Below, one piece after another: positions 10,694 through 19,016 of a stretch of 64,000 nucleotides of DNA. Source of the stretch: an uncultured Pseudoxanthomonas sp. Lineage in GTDB: Bacteria; Pseudomonadota; Gammaproteobacteria; Xanthomonadales; Xanthomonadaceae. The notes beneath the pieces were generated by a model that was given only the letters and a program-made list of their open reading frames with translations, did not search any database and was not told the origin of the DNA. Numbering within the stretch: the stretch's first letter is position 1; each line of letters starts with the position of its first letter. The stretch spans positions 124,001 to 188,000 of the forward strand of contig CAMLGZ010000005.1 of the NCBI GenBank assembly GCA_946479745.1. Direction: 5' to 3'. Made by a program: the position numbers and the translations under genes.

Positions 10694-12541
10694 CTACTTC
10701 TTCTTCGGGATATACAGATCGGTAATGGTTCCGTCGAAAACCTCCGCCGCCATGCCCACCGATTCGCTCAAGGTCGGGTGCGGGTGGATGGTGTGGCCGA
10801 TGTCGGCCGCATCTGCGCCCATCTCGATGGCCAGCGAAATTTCGGTGATCAGATCGCCTGCATGCACGCCGACAATGGCGCCGCCGATGATGCGATGGGT
10901 TTCCTCATCGAAGACCAGCTTGGTGAAGCCTTCGCCGCGGCCGATGCCCACCGCGCGCGCCGAGGCGACCCAGGGGAACTTGCCTACGCCGATCTTCAAT
11001 CCCTTGGCCTTGGCTTCGGTTTCGGTGACGCCGACCCAGGCGATTTCCGGATCGGTGTAAGCCACCGACGGAATCACCCGCGCCACCCATTCCTTCTTTT
11101 CGCCGGCCGCGACTTCAGCGGCCAGCTTGCCTTCGTGCGTGGCTTTGTGCGCCAGCATCGGGTTACCGACGATATCGCCGATGGCGAAGATGTGCGGCAC
11201 GTTGGTGCGCATCTGCCGATCCACGGGAATGAAACCACGATCGGTCACGGTGACGCCTGCCTTGTCGGCGCCGATCTTGTTGCCGTTGGGCGAACGGCCC
11301 ACGGCGACCAGCACGCGGTCGTAAGTGGTGGTTTGCAGTTCAGCGGCCTGGCCTTCGGTGGCGCTTTCGAAGGCCACGCTGATGCCTTTCTTCGAGGCTT
11401 CCACCTTGGTCGCCTTGGTCTTGAGATGGATCGCCACGCCCTGCTTCTTCAAACGGTCGGCCAGCGGCTTGACCAGATCCTTGTCGGCGCCAGGCATCAG
11501 CTGGTCCATGAACTCCACCACGGTCACCTGGCTGCCCAGCGCGCGGTATACGGTCGCCATTTCCAGACCGATGATGCCGCCGCCGACCACCAGCAACTGC
11601 TTGGGCACGTCGGCCAGCTGCAGGGCGTCGGTGGAATCCATCACCCGTTCGTCGTCCCATGGGAAGGCAGGCAGCTTCACCGCCTGCGAACCGGCGGCGA
11701 TGATGCATTGTTCGAAACGCAGCAGCTGGGTCTTGCCGTCTTCGCCGACGATTTCCAGTTCGTTCGGCGACACGAACGCAGCGACGCCTTGCACGACACG
11801 CACTTTGCGCTGCTTGGCCATACCGGCCAGGCCCTTGGTGAACTGGCCGACCACCTTGTCCTGCTTGAACCCGCGCAGCTTGTCGATGTCGATCTTCGGC
11901 GGACCGAATTCCACGCCGATGTCGGCCGAGTGCGCGGCTTCCTCGATCAGTGCGGCCGCATGCAGCAACGCCTTCGACGGAATGCAGCCGACATTGAGGC
12001 AAACGCCACCGAGCGAGGAATAGCGCTCGATCATCACCGTATCCAGGCCGATGTCGGCGGCGCGGAACGCGGCGGTATAACCGCCGGGGCCAGAGCCCAG
12101 CACGACCATGCGGCATTCGATGTCGGCGGGCTTGCCGGTACCTTGCGCGGCTTTGGGAGCAGGCGGTGCGGCCGGAGCGGCTGGCGACGGCGTCACCGGT
12201 GGCTTGGACGGTTCGGTCATGGCAGGCGCTGGAGCGCCCTCACCCGTCGCGCTGCGCGCGCCGACCTCTCCCGCAGGCGGGAGAGGTGTTGCAGACGCGC
12301 CTTCGGCTTCCAGGATCGCGACCACGCTGCCTTCGGACAACGTATCGCCAAGCTTTACCTTCAATTCCTTGACCACGCCTGCGGCGGACGAAGGCACTTC
12401 CAGCGTGGCCTTGTCCGATTCCAGCGTGACCAGGCCCTGGTCTTTCTTCACCGTGTCGCCGACGGCGACCAGGATTTCGATGACCGGCACGTCGGTGTAA
12501 TCGCCGATGTCGGGGACTTTTATTTCAATCGTATTCGTCAT
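10694..12541 (-). CDS. lpdA: Dihydrolipoyl dehydrogenase (E3) with N-terminal lipoyl domain
   Basis: 615 residues. Reoxidises the dihydrolipoyl groups of the pyruvate dehydrogenase complex using FAD and NAD+. Residues 1-80 form a lipoyl domain with the lipoylated lysine at Lys44 (ESDKATLEVP). After an Ala/Pro-rich linker comes the FAD-binding GSGPGGYTAAFRA, then the redox disulfide Cys181/Cys186 (GGVCLNVGCIPSK), the NAD-binding region (VVGGGIIGLEMA) and the C-terminal interface domain. A lipoyl domain fused to E3 is known from several proteobacterial groups. The linker contains peptide encoded by an inserted palindromic repeat (12237-12288). It lies directly downstream of the E2 gene; E1 (aceE) is not in the window. 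Confidence 0.96.
   Translation of the reverse strand: MTNTIEIKVPDIGDYTDVPVIEILVAVGDTVKKDQGLVTLESDKATLEVPSSAAGVVKELKVKLGDTLSEGSVVAILEAEGASATPLPPAGEVGARSATGEGAPAPAMTEPSKPPVTPSPAAPAAPPAPKAAQGTGKPADIECRMVVLGSGPGGYTAAFRAADIGLDTVMIERYSSLGGVCLNVGCIPSKALLHAAALIEEAAHSADIGVEFGPPKIDIDKLRGFKQDKVVGQFTKGLAGMAKQRKVRVVQGVAAFVSPNELEIVGEDGKTQLLRFEQCIIAAGSQAVKLPAFPWDDERVMDSTDALQLADVPKQLLVVGGGIIGLEMATVYRALGSQVTVVEFMDQLMPGADKDLVKPLADRLKKQGVAIHLKTKATKVEASKKGISVAFESATEGQAAELQTTTYDRVLVAVGRSPNGNKIGADKAGVTVTDRGFIPVDRQMRTNVPHIFAIGDIVGNPMLAHKATHEGKLAAEVAAGEKKEWVARVIPSVAYTDPEIAWVGVTETEAKAKGLKIGVGKFPWVASARAVGIGRGEGFTKLVFDEETHRIIGGAIVGVHAGDLITEISLAIEMGADAADIGHTIHPHPTLSESVGMAAEVFDGTITDLYIPKKK
12237..12288. repeat. Palindromic repeat inserted in frame inside lpdA
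   Basis: CCCTCACCCGTCGC followed by CCTCTCCCGC/GCGGGAGAGG: the same element family as at 10559-10603 and 56107-56152, here inside the coding sequence. Read in the lpdA frame it encodes roughly residues 85-102 of E3 (LPPAGEVGARSATGEG) within the flexible linker, so the reading frame is preserved. Confidence 0.8.
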
Positions 12542-12557
12542 CTGCAAATTCTCGAAC

Positions 12558-12613
12558 GTAGGGCGGGCATTGCCCGCCAGGGGGATGGCGACGGCGGGCA
12601 ATGCCCGCCCTAC
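12558..12613. repeat. GTAG-type REP pair (family GTAGGGCGGGC) between aceF and lpdA
   Basis: GTAGGGCGGGCATTGCCCGCC at its left end and the exact complement ending CCCGCCCTAC at 12613, with a 14-base loop. It fills almost the whole 76-base gap between the E2 and E3 genes. Confidence 0.85.
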
Positions 12614-12617
12614 GAAA

Positions 12618-14060
12618 TCAGAGCAGCACGCGGCGCATGTCGCCCAGCAGCTGCGCCAGATACGCGGTGAAGCGCGCGGCGGAGGCGCCATCGATGACGC
12701 GGTGGTCGTAGCTCAGCGACAGCGGCAGCTGCAGGCGCGGCTGGAACTGCTTGCCGTCCCAGACCGGCTGGATCGAGGACTTGGAAACCCCCAGGATCGC
12801 CACTTCCGGCGCATTCACAATGGGCGTGAACGCGGTGCCGCCGATGCCGCCCAGCGAACTGATGGAGAAGCAGCCGCCGGACATTTCCGCCGGACCCAGC
12901 TTGCCATCGCGCGCCTTGCCGGCGAGTTCGGACATTTCCTTTGCAAGTTCCGCCAGGCCCTTCTTGTCCACGTCGCGGATCACCGGCACCACCAGCCCGT
13001 TGGGCGTGTCGGCGGCGAAACCGATGTGGAAATATTTCTTCAGGGTGAGGTTCTCGCCGCTGGCGTCGAGCGAGGCGTTGAAGTCGGGATATTTCTTCAG
13101 GCCGGCGACCACCGCCTTCATGATGAAAACGAGCATGGTCAGTTTGATGCCAGCCTTCTCGTTCTCCTTGTTAAGCAGCACACGCAGCTCTTCCAACTCG
13201 GTGATGTCGGCGTGGTCATGCTGGGTGACGTGCGGGATCATCGCCCAGTTGCGCGCCAGGTTGGCGCCGGAAATCTTCTTGATGCGCGACAGCGGCTTGA
13301 CTTCGATCTCGCCGAATTTGGCGAAGTCGACCTTGGGCCAGGGCAGCAGGTTCAGGCCATTGCCGCCGCCACCGCCGGCAACAGGCGCTGCGGACGCGGC
13401 ACCGCCGCCGGCCAGCGCGTCCTTCACGTATTTCTGTACGTCTTCCTTGCTGATGCGGCCGGCGCGTTCGCTGCCTTTGACCCGGGTCAGGTCGACGCCG
13501 AGTTCGCGCGCGAACAGACGCACCGAGGGGCTGGCGTGCGGCACTTTCTGCGGCAGCACCGCGTCGGCGTTGAATTCCACCGGTGGGCTGTGCGGCGGCG
13601 AGGCTTCAGGATCGATGCCGGGTTTGCTGTCCAGTACCTGCGCGGCGGCGGCCTGGGAGGGAGCGGGGGCGGATTGTTCCTGCGCGATCTCGCGCTGGGC
13701 GATCTTGTCGGGCTGGGCGGCAACGGCGGCCGGTTCGACTTTGGTGCCGGTTTCGGAAGTCGCCACTTCCGCTTTTGCCGCAGGCGCGGGCGCGGCGGCG
13801 GGCTTGGATGCGGCAGCGTCGGCGGCCTCGATCATGGCGACTACCGAGCCTTCCGAAAGCGTGTCGCCCAACTTGACCTTGAGCTCCTTCACCACGCCGG
13901 CGAACGGCGCGGGCACTTCCAGCGTGGCCTTGTCCGACTCCAGCGTGACCAGGCCCTGGTCCTTGGCCACCGTATCGCCGACCGCAACCAGCACTTCGAT
14001 GACGGGGACGTCGCTGTAATCGCCGATATCGGGAACGCGGGCTTCCTTGAGTTCGGCCAT
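12618..14060 (-). CDS. aceF: Pyruvate dehydrogenase E2, dihydrolipoyllysine acetyltransferase
   Basis: 480 residues. Transfers the acetyl group from lipoate to CoA. Single N-terminal lipoyl domain with Lys44 (ESDKATLEVP), an Ala/Pro-rich linker (residues about 80-180), a peripheral subunit-binding domain (PSVRLFARELGVDLTRVKGS), and the catalytic acyltransferase domain with the DHRVIDGA motif (His about 453). Many gammaproteobacterial E2 proteins carry two or three lipoyl domains; here there is one, with a second supplied by E3. Start at ATG 14060 (MAELKEARVPDIGDY). Confidence 0.95.
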   Translation of the reverse strand: MAELKEARVPDIGDYSDVPVIEVLVAVGDTVAKDQGLVTLESDKATLEVPAPFAGVVKELKVKLGDTLSEGSVVAMIEAADAAASKPAAAPAPAAKAEVATSETGTKVEPAAVAAQPDKIAQREIAQEQSAPAPSQAAAAQVLDSKPGIDPEASPPHSPPVEFNADAVLPQKVPHASPSVRLFARELGVDLTRVKGSERAGRISKEDVQKYVKDALAGGGAASAAPVAGGGGGNGLNLLPWPKVDFAKFGEIEVKPLSRIKKISGANLARNWAMIPHVTQHDHADITELEELRVLLNKENEKAGIKLTMLVFIMKAVVAGLKKYPDFNASLDASGENLTLKKYFHIGFAADTPNGLVVPVIRDVDKKGLAELAKEMSELAGKARDGKLGPAEMSGGCFSISSLGGIGGTAFTPIVNAPEVAILGVSKSSIQPVWDGKQFQPRLQLPLSLSYDHRVIDGASAARFTAYLAQLLGDMRRVLL

Positions 14061-14189
14061 ACAGAGACTCCAGTGATCAGATCGAGTGGGGACCCCTATT
14101 GTGGCCATCTACGCCCGATGCGCCAACCTCCCACTGGAACAATTCGTCTCCTTGCGCCTTGCCGCTGCCCTTGCGTGGGTGAATAACCC

Positions 14190-14939
14190 CTATTTTTCCG
14201 AATCTGCGTCGGCTTCCGGTTTCATCCGCAACAGATCCAGCGCTGTGCCGTCGGGCAGACGATACGCCAGCGCATTGTCCAACCGGTCCAGCGCCTCCAT
14301 CTTTGCGCACATGCGCTCCGCGCGCTCTTCCAGCGCCTTGGCGCGCGGCTCGATGCGCGCCTCGATCTGCTTGTCCAGGCCTTCCATCTGTTCCAGACGC
14401 TGGGTGTCGCCGCTCAGGGCGGCCCGCACCGCGCCGCCGACGATATCGCCGATGACCAGGGGCACGACCTCCGATACGGCCTGGCCGATGCCTTCACCCA
14501 AATCGCGGCCGTCGAAACGGTTGGCGGTGACCGAGCGCGCCAGACGCGCATCGATCTTCTTGCGGGCCTGATCGAGTTTGGCGCGGGTATCGGCTGGGTC
14601 GTTGCTGAAACCGGCGGCGACTTCGCCCAGTGCGACGAAGGCGATACCGGCGGCCTCGCGGCCGATTTCGCGCGCCAGCGGCATGACTTCGCGGGTGCCG
14701 CGGTCGAAGTCGGCGATGCGCTGGCGGTCTTCCTTGTCCAAGGCGACCCAGCGGTCATCGACGAACAATCTGTCGCCGCGGATCACGATCCACTTGGGCG
14801 TTCCGCTTTCGCGGGTCAGGATCACGCTCTGGTCGTTGATGGTGAGGTCGTAGTCGCTTTCGATATTGCAGCTGACGTTCCTGGCTTGGGCGCCGGCGGC
14901 CAATGAAAGCAGGGCCAGCGAGCAGAGAATGCGGCGCAT
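14190..14939 (-). CDS. DUF2884 (YggN-like) periplasmic protein
   Basis: 249 residues with a signal peptide (MRRILCSLALLSLAAGAQA). The mature part has an N-terminal beta-rich segment (CNIESDYDLTINDQSVILTRE) and a long helical C-terminal region ending in an Asp/Glu-rich tail. This pattern fits the DUF2884/YggN family, whose function is unknown. Start chosen at ATG 14939, which begins the signal peptide; the open frame continues far upstream without meaning. It is separated from aceF by about 130 bases and seems to be a single gene. Confidence 0.7.
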   Translation of the reverse strand: MRRILCSLALLSLAAGAQARNVSCNIESDYDLTINDQSVILTRESGTPKWIVIRGDRLFVDDRWVALDKEDRQRIADFDRGTREVMPLAREIGREAAGIAFVALGEVAAGFSNDPADTRAKLDQARKKIDARLARSVTANRFDGRDLGEGIGQAVSEVVPLVIGDIVGGAVRAALSGDTQRLEQMEGLDKQIEARIEPRAKALEERAERMCAKMEALDRLDNALAYRLPDGTALDLLRMKPEADADSEK

Positions 14940-15048
14940 ACGGGTTCTCCCGGGTGGTCGGATGAGGCACAGCATGCCAGTTCGCGGACGCCTGCCAACG
15001 TGCCGTTCGGCAGGGAGGTCGTTGGTCATGCCTGCTAGTGTCCTTGAT

Positions 15049-15127
15049 GTGGGAGCGGCGTCCCGCCGCGAGCTTTTCGCCTGAGATAAATGACGAGCAG
15101 GAGCTCGCGGCGGGACGCCGCTCCCAC
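15049..15127. repeat. REP-like inverted repeat (family GTGGGAGCGGCG)
   Basis: GTGGGAGCGGCGTCCCGCCG at 15049 faces its complement ending in CCGCTCCCAC at 15127, each arm with an inner CCGCGAGCT/AGCTCGCGG. It lies between the DUF2884 and DUF606 genes, 10 bases from the stop of the latter. Confidence 0.85.
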
Positions 15128-15136
15128 GCGCAGCTC

Positions 15137-15592
15137 TCAGGCGGCCGACTGCCAGGGCCTCACCACCAGCAATGCGCCAGCGACCACCAGCAACGCGCCC
15201 ACCACGCGCAACGGATCGATCGGCGTGCGGGCGTGCAATACGCCGAAGTGGTCCAGCACCAACGAGCCGACGACCTGGCCGAACACCACCGCGCATATAA
15301 GCGCCGCCGCACCCATGCGCGGGATGAGCAAGGTGGCGCCCGCCACATACAAGGCTCCGATCGCGCCGCCCGTCCACCCCCACCACGGCACCTTGGCCAG
15401 CACGGAGGCTTCGAACGCCGGCCGCGACACCATCCACCATACCGACAGGACGACAGTGCCCACGGCGAAAGACATCAACGCGGCGAACACCGGGCCGAAA
15501 GTCTGCTTCCCTAGCGCCGCATTGATCAGGGCCTGCAGCGGCAGCAGCATGCCGATGAAAACCGCCAGGACCAGACCATTCATCGCATTCAT
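15137..15592 (-). CDS. DUF606 (YdcZ-like) DMT-superfamily membrane protein
   Basis: 151 residues with five hydrophobic segments covering nearly the whole chain, ending in a Trp-Gln-Ser tail. This is the half-size DMT/EamA-type transporter called DUF606 or YdcZ, which probably works as a dimer; its substrate is unknown. The motif GGAIGALYVAGATLLIPRMG is typical. ATG 15592 has an AGGAG site six bases upstream. Confidence 0.8.
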   Translation of the reverse strand: MNAMNGLVLAVFIGMLLPLQALINAALGKQTFGPVFAALMSFAVGTVVLSVWWMVSRPAFEASVLAKVPWWGWTGGAIGALYVAGATLLIPRMGAAALICAVVFGQVVGSLVLDHFGVLHARTPIDPLRVVGALLVVAGALLVVRPWQSAA

Positions 15593-15694
15593 TCGGTTCT
15601 CCTCGCCATATCGAAGACGTCCAAGATACGCGAGCCGATCCCGCTTTCCTTGTCGCGCACCTGTCGTGCCGAGCGCAGCGAGGGATGACAGGGT

Positions 15695-16819
15695 TTAGGG
15701 GGCTCGGTTGCCCGCGGCGTCTTCGAGTGCAGCGCGACCCAGCCGGTGATCGAAGAAACGTGCGATCAGGCCATAGGCTTCTTTCGACTCCGGCAGATCC
15801 GGAAACACGAAGAAGGCATGCCACAGACCGTCGAACAGCACCAGTTCCGCATCCACGCCCGCGCCCAGCAGCCGACGCTGCATGGTGGTCAGCGCGCTCA
15901 CCGAGAAGTCGCGACCGCCTGCCAGCAAAAGCGTGGGCGGAAAACGGGCCAGCAGTTCCGGCGACTCGCCGGGATAAGCGACGGGATCGTCCACCTTGGC
16001 GGTCTGCAGGTAAGGCAAGCGCAGTTCGCCGCTGGCCGGCATCGGCGCCGCACCCACGGCCAGCTGGCCGAGAACGGCCGAATCGCCACCGAAAGGAGTA
16101 CCGGAGCCGCAGAACGTACCGATCGCGCCAGGACGCGGCAGTCCGACCTTGAGGATGCGCGCGGTCGCTTGTGCGGTCAGCACGCCGCCGGCGGAACAGC
16201 CGTAGATGCCGATGTTTTCCGGACGGTAGCGTTTCAGCAATTCGCGATAGACCGCTTCCACATCGTCCACTGCCGCCGGGTAGGTGTGTTCCGGTGCCAG
16301 GCGATAATCCACGGCGACCACGCGCATGCCGGCGACTGCGGCAATCGGAATCGCTTCGACCAGCGCTCCGCTGCCCGCACCCCACATGAAAGCGCCACCG
16401 TGCAGATTGATCAGCACACGATGCACGTTGTCGCCGCGGGCGCCGCCTTCAGGATCCACCACGTGCACCGGCACGCCGCCCATGCGGGTGGATTGAACGC
16501 GGCTGCGATAGAGACGCTCGACTTCGCGCAACCGGTCGTCGTTATAGCGCTGGTAGAAGCGGCGCTGGTCGGCCAGATCGGCGGGGTTCGGACCTTTGCC
16601 TTCGCGTGTTTCCGCCAGCAACTCGGCAAACTTGGCACGAGCCTGCGGGCTCGCAAAACGACTGTAGGGCAACGCGGTGGCCGGCATCGCGGTGGTGGTT
16701 TCTTGCTCGGCTGGTGCTTGTGCGGCATGCAGTGGCGCGTGTGCGGCCATCAACACGGCGACGACCATTACGTGCGCGCCGCGCCGGCCCAAGACCGCGA
16801 GAACCTGACGGATACTCAT
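15695..16819 (-). CDS. Secreted alpha/beta hydrolase of the hormone-sensitive lipase type
   Basis: 374 residues with an N-terminal signal peptide (cleavage near AHAPLHA, residue 32). The oxyanion-hole motif HGGAF is at residues 140-144 and the nucleophile elbow GCSAG at 207-211 (Ser209). Further on, GGRDFSVSALTT and DGLWHAFF supply the likely Asp and His of the triad. Such enzymes hydrolyse short-chain carboxylic esters, for example deacetylating substituted sugars, which would fit the neighbouring carbohydrate genes; the actual substrate is not known. Its ATG overlaps the stop of the upstream glycosidase-like gene (ATGA), so the two are translated together. Confidence 0.85.
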   Translation of the reverse strand: MSIRQVLAVLGRRGAHVMVVAVLMAAHAPLHAAQAPAEQETTTAMPATALPYSRFASPQARAKFAELLAETREGKGPNPADLADQRRFYQRYNDDRLREVERLYRSRVQSTRMGGVPVHVVDPEGGARGDNVHRVLINLHGGAFMWGAGSGALVEAIPIAAVAGMRVVAVDYRLAPEHTYPAAVDDVEAVYRELLKRYRPENIGIYGCSAGGVLTAQATARILKVGLPRPGAIGTFCGSGTPFGGDSAVLGQLAVGAAPMPASGELRLPYLQTAKVDDPVAYPGESPELLARFPPTLLLAGGRDFSVSALTTMQRRLLGAGVDAELVLFDGLWHAFFVFPDLPESKEAYGLIARFFDHRLGRAALEDAAGNRAP

Positions 16820-18894
16820 GGACGCTTTTCCTCCTGCGGCTCTGGCTGTTGCGTCGTGTCTGGCGGTGACAACGCCAGGTACACCGTGCTCCACAATTGC
16901 GCCGCGTTGGATTCGTCGGCGTCCCCGCTGTTCTGGCCGAACGGCGCCGGCTGGTAACGGCCATCGGCATAGGTCCACGACCACAGTTCCGAGGTGCGCA
17001 TTGCTTGCGTGTTGCCGATCGCCGCCCACAGCTGCCGTTGCGCCGAACGCAACCGCGTCAACGTGGCGGCCGGCAGATCCTTGCGTTGCAGTTGCCGTTG
17101 CAGGCCGGCAGCCAACAAGGCCTGCTGCCACGACCACACTACGGTGCCGTGATAGGCGTTGCGGCCGAAGCGGCGTTGAATATCAGCATCGGCGAAGGCG
17201 GGGTTGGCGACCAGCAGCCCGGCATCGGTAAGCAAGCCGGCAGGGAACGGCCGCAGCATCGCCTCGACCATCGGTTCCAACTGCGCCGCTGGCGGATTCT
17301 GCAGCAGCAGCGCAAAGCCGGCATCCGAATGCAGCACCGGGATCGGTTTGCCTTTCTCGTCCAGGGCGATAGCGAGGAAGTCGAGCCCCGCAGGCGCCAG
17401 ACCGGCGACAGCGGGCGCGGGCTCGACGCCCTGGTCGCCTGCATAGGCCTGCACCTTGCGGCGCGCATCGGCTACCGGCAAATGCACATGAAACAGCGCT
17501 GGCACCTGCCGCGACCATACTTTGGCTTGTCCGACCGTGGCCGATAGCGCCTTGTCTTGTTCCGGCGTCGCATAAGGCGCCAGCAGTCCTTCGTCGCGGA
17601 AGCGCGCGATCGCGCTCAATGCGGCAGGCACGAACACCGCGTTGACATCGTACGGATAGCGGCCATCGGCCAGGCCGTCTTCGCTATCGCGCCACTGCCC
17701 GGTCTTGCGGCCCGCCTTGATCGACACCAGGTTGCGCGGCTCCGGCGCGGCCGCGAAGGCCCGCGCTGAATCGGCGACGAAGGCGAAATTGCGTGCAAGG
17801 GTGGCGCCGACCGTTTCCCCCGACGGCAGTTTTCGCGCCAGGAACTCGGCGGCGCGCACGCGGCCATCGGCCTGGTCGAGCAAATAGGCGGCTGCCACCG
17901 GCGCCAGCATGAAATCGTCGTCGATCATGCCGTAGTCGTAGATCGGCGCATCGCTGGGCGGGTCGCCTTGTTTGCGATGGCGCAGCACCGCGAATTCGCC
18001 GATGTCTTCCTCATGCGCCACTTCGCCTTGCGCGTTGAGCCGCTCCAGCACGGAAGCCAGTCCATCCTCGATCGCCGCCGGCTGCAGCGCCGGCATCAGC
18101 AGGCGCAGCGACATCAAGGTGTCGCGGCCGAAATAGGTGTCGAAGCGCCAGGAGCCGGCGAGGAATTTTTCCTCGTAGCTCAGGAAGGTCAGCGCCTGCC
18201 GGCTGCGCGGATCGGCGCCGGCCTGCGCGTTGAGCAAGCGGTTTTCGCCCAACGGAGTCAGCGGAGTTTCGCCAGTCAGCGCCATAATGCGCAGGCGCAT
18301 CGGTTCGCCGACGCGAGAGCCCGTGAAAGTCCACGCCGAATCGCCGCCGCCTCCCAGGCTTCCGTTTTCAACGGCGATGGAAATCAGGTAGCCGGCCGCG
18401 CCATCCAATCGCGGCCGCGACCAAGTGAGCGTATTGCCTCTGCGAACGGCCGTGCTTGCGGTTTCGGCCGGATAGCGGCCGTCGATCTGGTAATCGCGCA
18501 GGATGCGCACGCTGCCTAGCACCGCATCGCGTACTACCAAAGGCGCATCGACGCTGGCGGTCGCCACGATTCCATGCAGGATGCCTTTCTTCGCATCGAT
18601 CTGTTGCGAAACGCGCACTTCGTTCAATTTCCACTGCACCGGGGTCTTGGATGGCTCGAACCAGATGCCGGTACCGCTGTTGCCGGCTGGAAACGCCACC
18701 AGCACACGCGGTTGCGTACCGGAATTCAACAGCAGGTGCGCCGCCACCGGGCCTTGCTGATAGAACGCGTTGAGCGTGCGGCCTTCGGTGATCTGGAATT
18801 GCAGCGGTGCGGGTGCGACAGGCGGTTTGGCGCTGGCGACAACCGACAGCCCCAGCAGCGCCGCCGTCAGAAATCTTTTCATGTAGCTCGTCAT
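16816..18894 (-). CDS. Exported six-hairpin glycosidase-like protein
   Basis: 692 residues with a signal peptide (MKRFLTAALLGLSVVASA). An N-terminal beta-rich region of about 230 residues is followed by an (alpha/alpha)6-type domain. FDTYFGRDTLMSLRLLMPAL (about residues 254-273) closely resembles the motif of glycogen-debranching and GH63-like enzymes, and YHGTVVWSWQQALL near the C-terminus carries likely catalytic or binding residues. It probably trims a glucoside in the periplasm for the downstream uptake and phosphorolysis genes; the linkage is not predictable. ATG 18894 was chosen because GGAG lies nine bases upstream; ATG 18882 is the alternative. Confidence 0.65.
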   Translation of the reverse strand: MTSYMKRFLTAALLGLSVVASAKPPVAPAPLQFQITEGRTLNAFYQQGPVAAHLLLNSGTQPRVLVAFPAGNSGTGIWFEPSKTPVQWKLNEVRVSQQIDAKKGILHGIVATASVDAPLVVRDAVLGSVRILRDYQIDGRYPAETASTAVRRGNTLTWSRPRLDGAAGYLISIAVENGSLGGGGDSAWTFTGSRVGEPMRLRIMALTGETPLTPLGENRLLNAQAGADPRSRQALTFLSYEEKFLAGSWRFDTYFGRDTLMSLRLLMPALQPAAIEDGLASVLERLNAQGEVAHEEDIGEFAVLRHRKQGDPPSDAPIYDYGMIDDDFMLAPVAAAYLLDQADGRVRAAEFLARKLPSGETVGATLARNFAFVADSARAFAAAPEPRNLVSIKAGRKTGQWRDSEDGLADGRYPYDVNAVFVPAALSAIARFRDEGLLAPYATPEQDKALSATVGQAKVWSRQVPALFHVHLPVADARRKVQAYAGDQGVEPAPAVAGLAPAGLDFLAIALDEKGKPIPVLHSDAGFALLLQNPPAAQLEPMVEAMLRPFPAGLLTDAGLLVANPAFADADIQRRFGRNAYHGTVVWSWQQALLAAGLQRQLQRKDLPAATLTRLRSAQRQLWAAIGNTQAMRTSELWSWTYADGRYQPAPFGQNSGDADESNAAQLWSTVYLALSPPDTTQQPEPQEEKRP

Positions 18895-18927
18895 GCCAGA
18901 GTTCTCCGACCGTCGTTTACTTGCGTT

Positions 18928-19007
18928 GTAGGGCCGAGCTTGCTTGGCTGCTCTTCATGAAGCCTCGCAATGCAAAATCAAAAGCAGCCGAGCAAGCTCG
19001 GCTCTAC
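18928..19007. repeat. GTAG-type REP pair (family GTAGAGCCGAGC)
   Basis: GTAGGGCCGAGCTTGCTTGG at 18928 faces AGCAGCCGAGCAAGCTCGG ending in CTAC at 19007; second copy of the family found at 1410-1515. It occupies the gap between the MFS transporter and the glycosidase-like gene inside the carbohydrate operon. Confidence 0.85.
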
Positions 19008-19016
19008 ATACCCGCG

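Noticed and set aside
10778..12670. 630-codon open frame on the plus strand opposite lpdA (and similar long frames opposite atpD, atpA and aceF)
   Set aside because: Long antisense frames are expected in high-GC coding DNA; these have His/Gln/Arg-rich composition, no domain and no ribosome site, whereas the minus-strand genes are certain.
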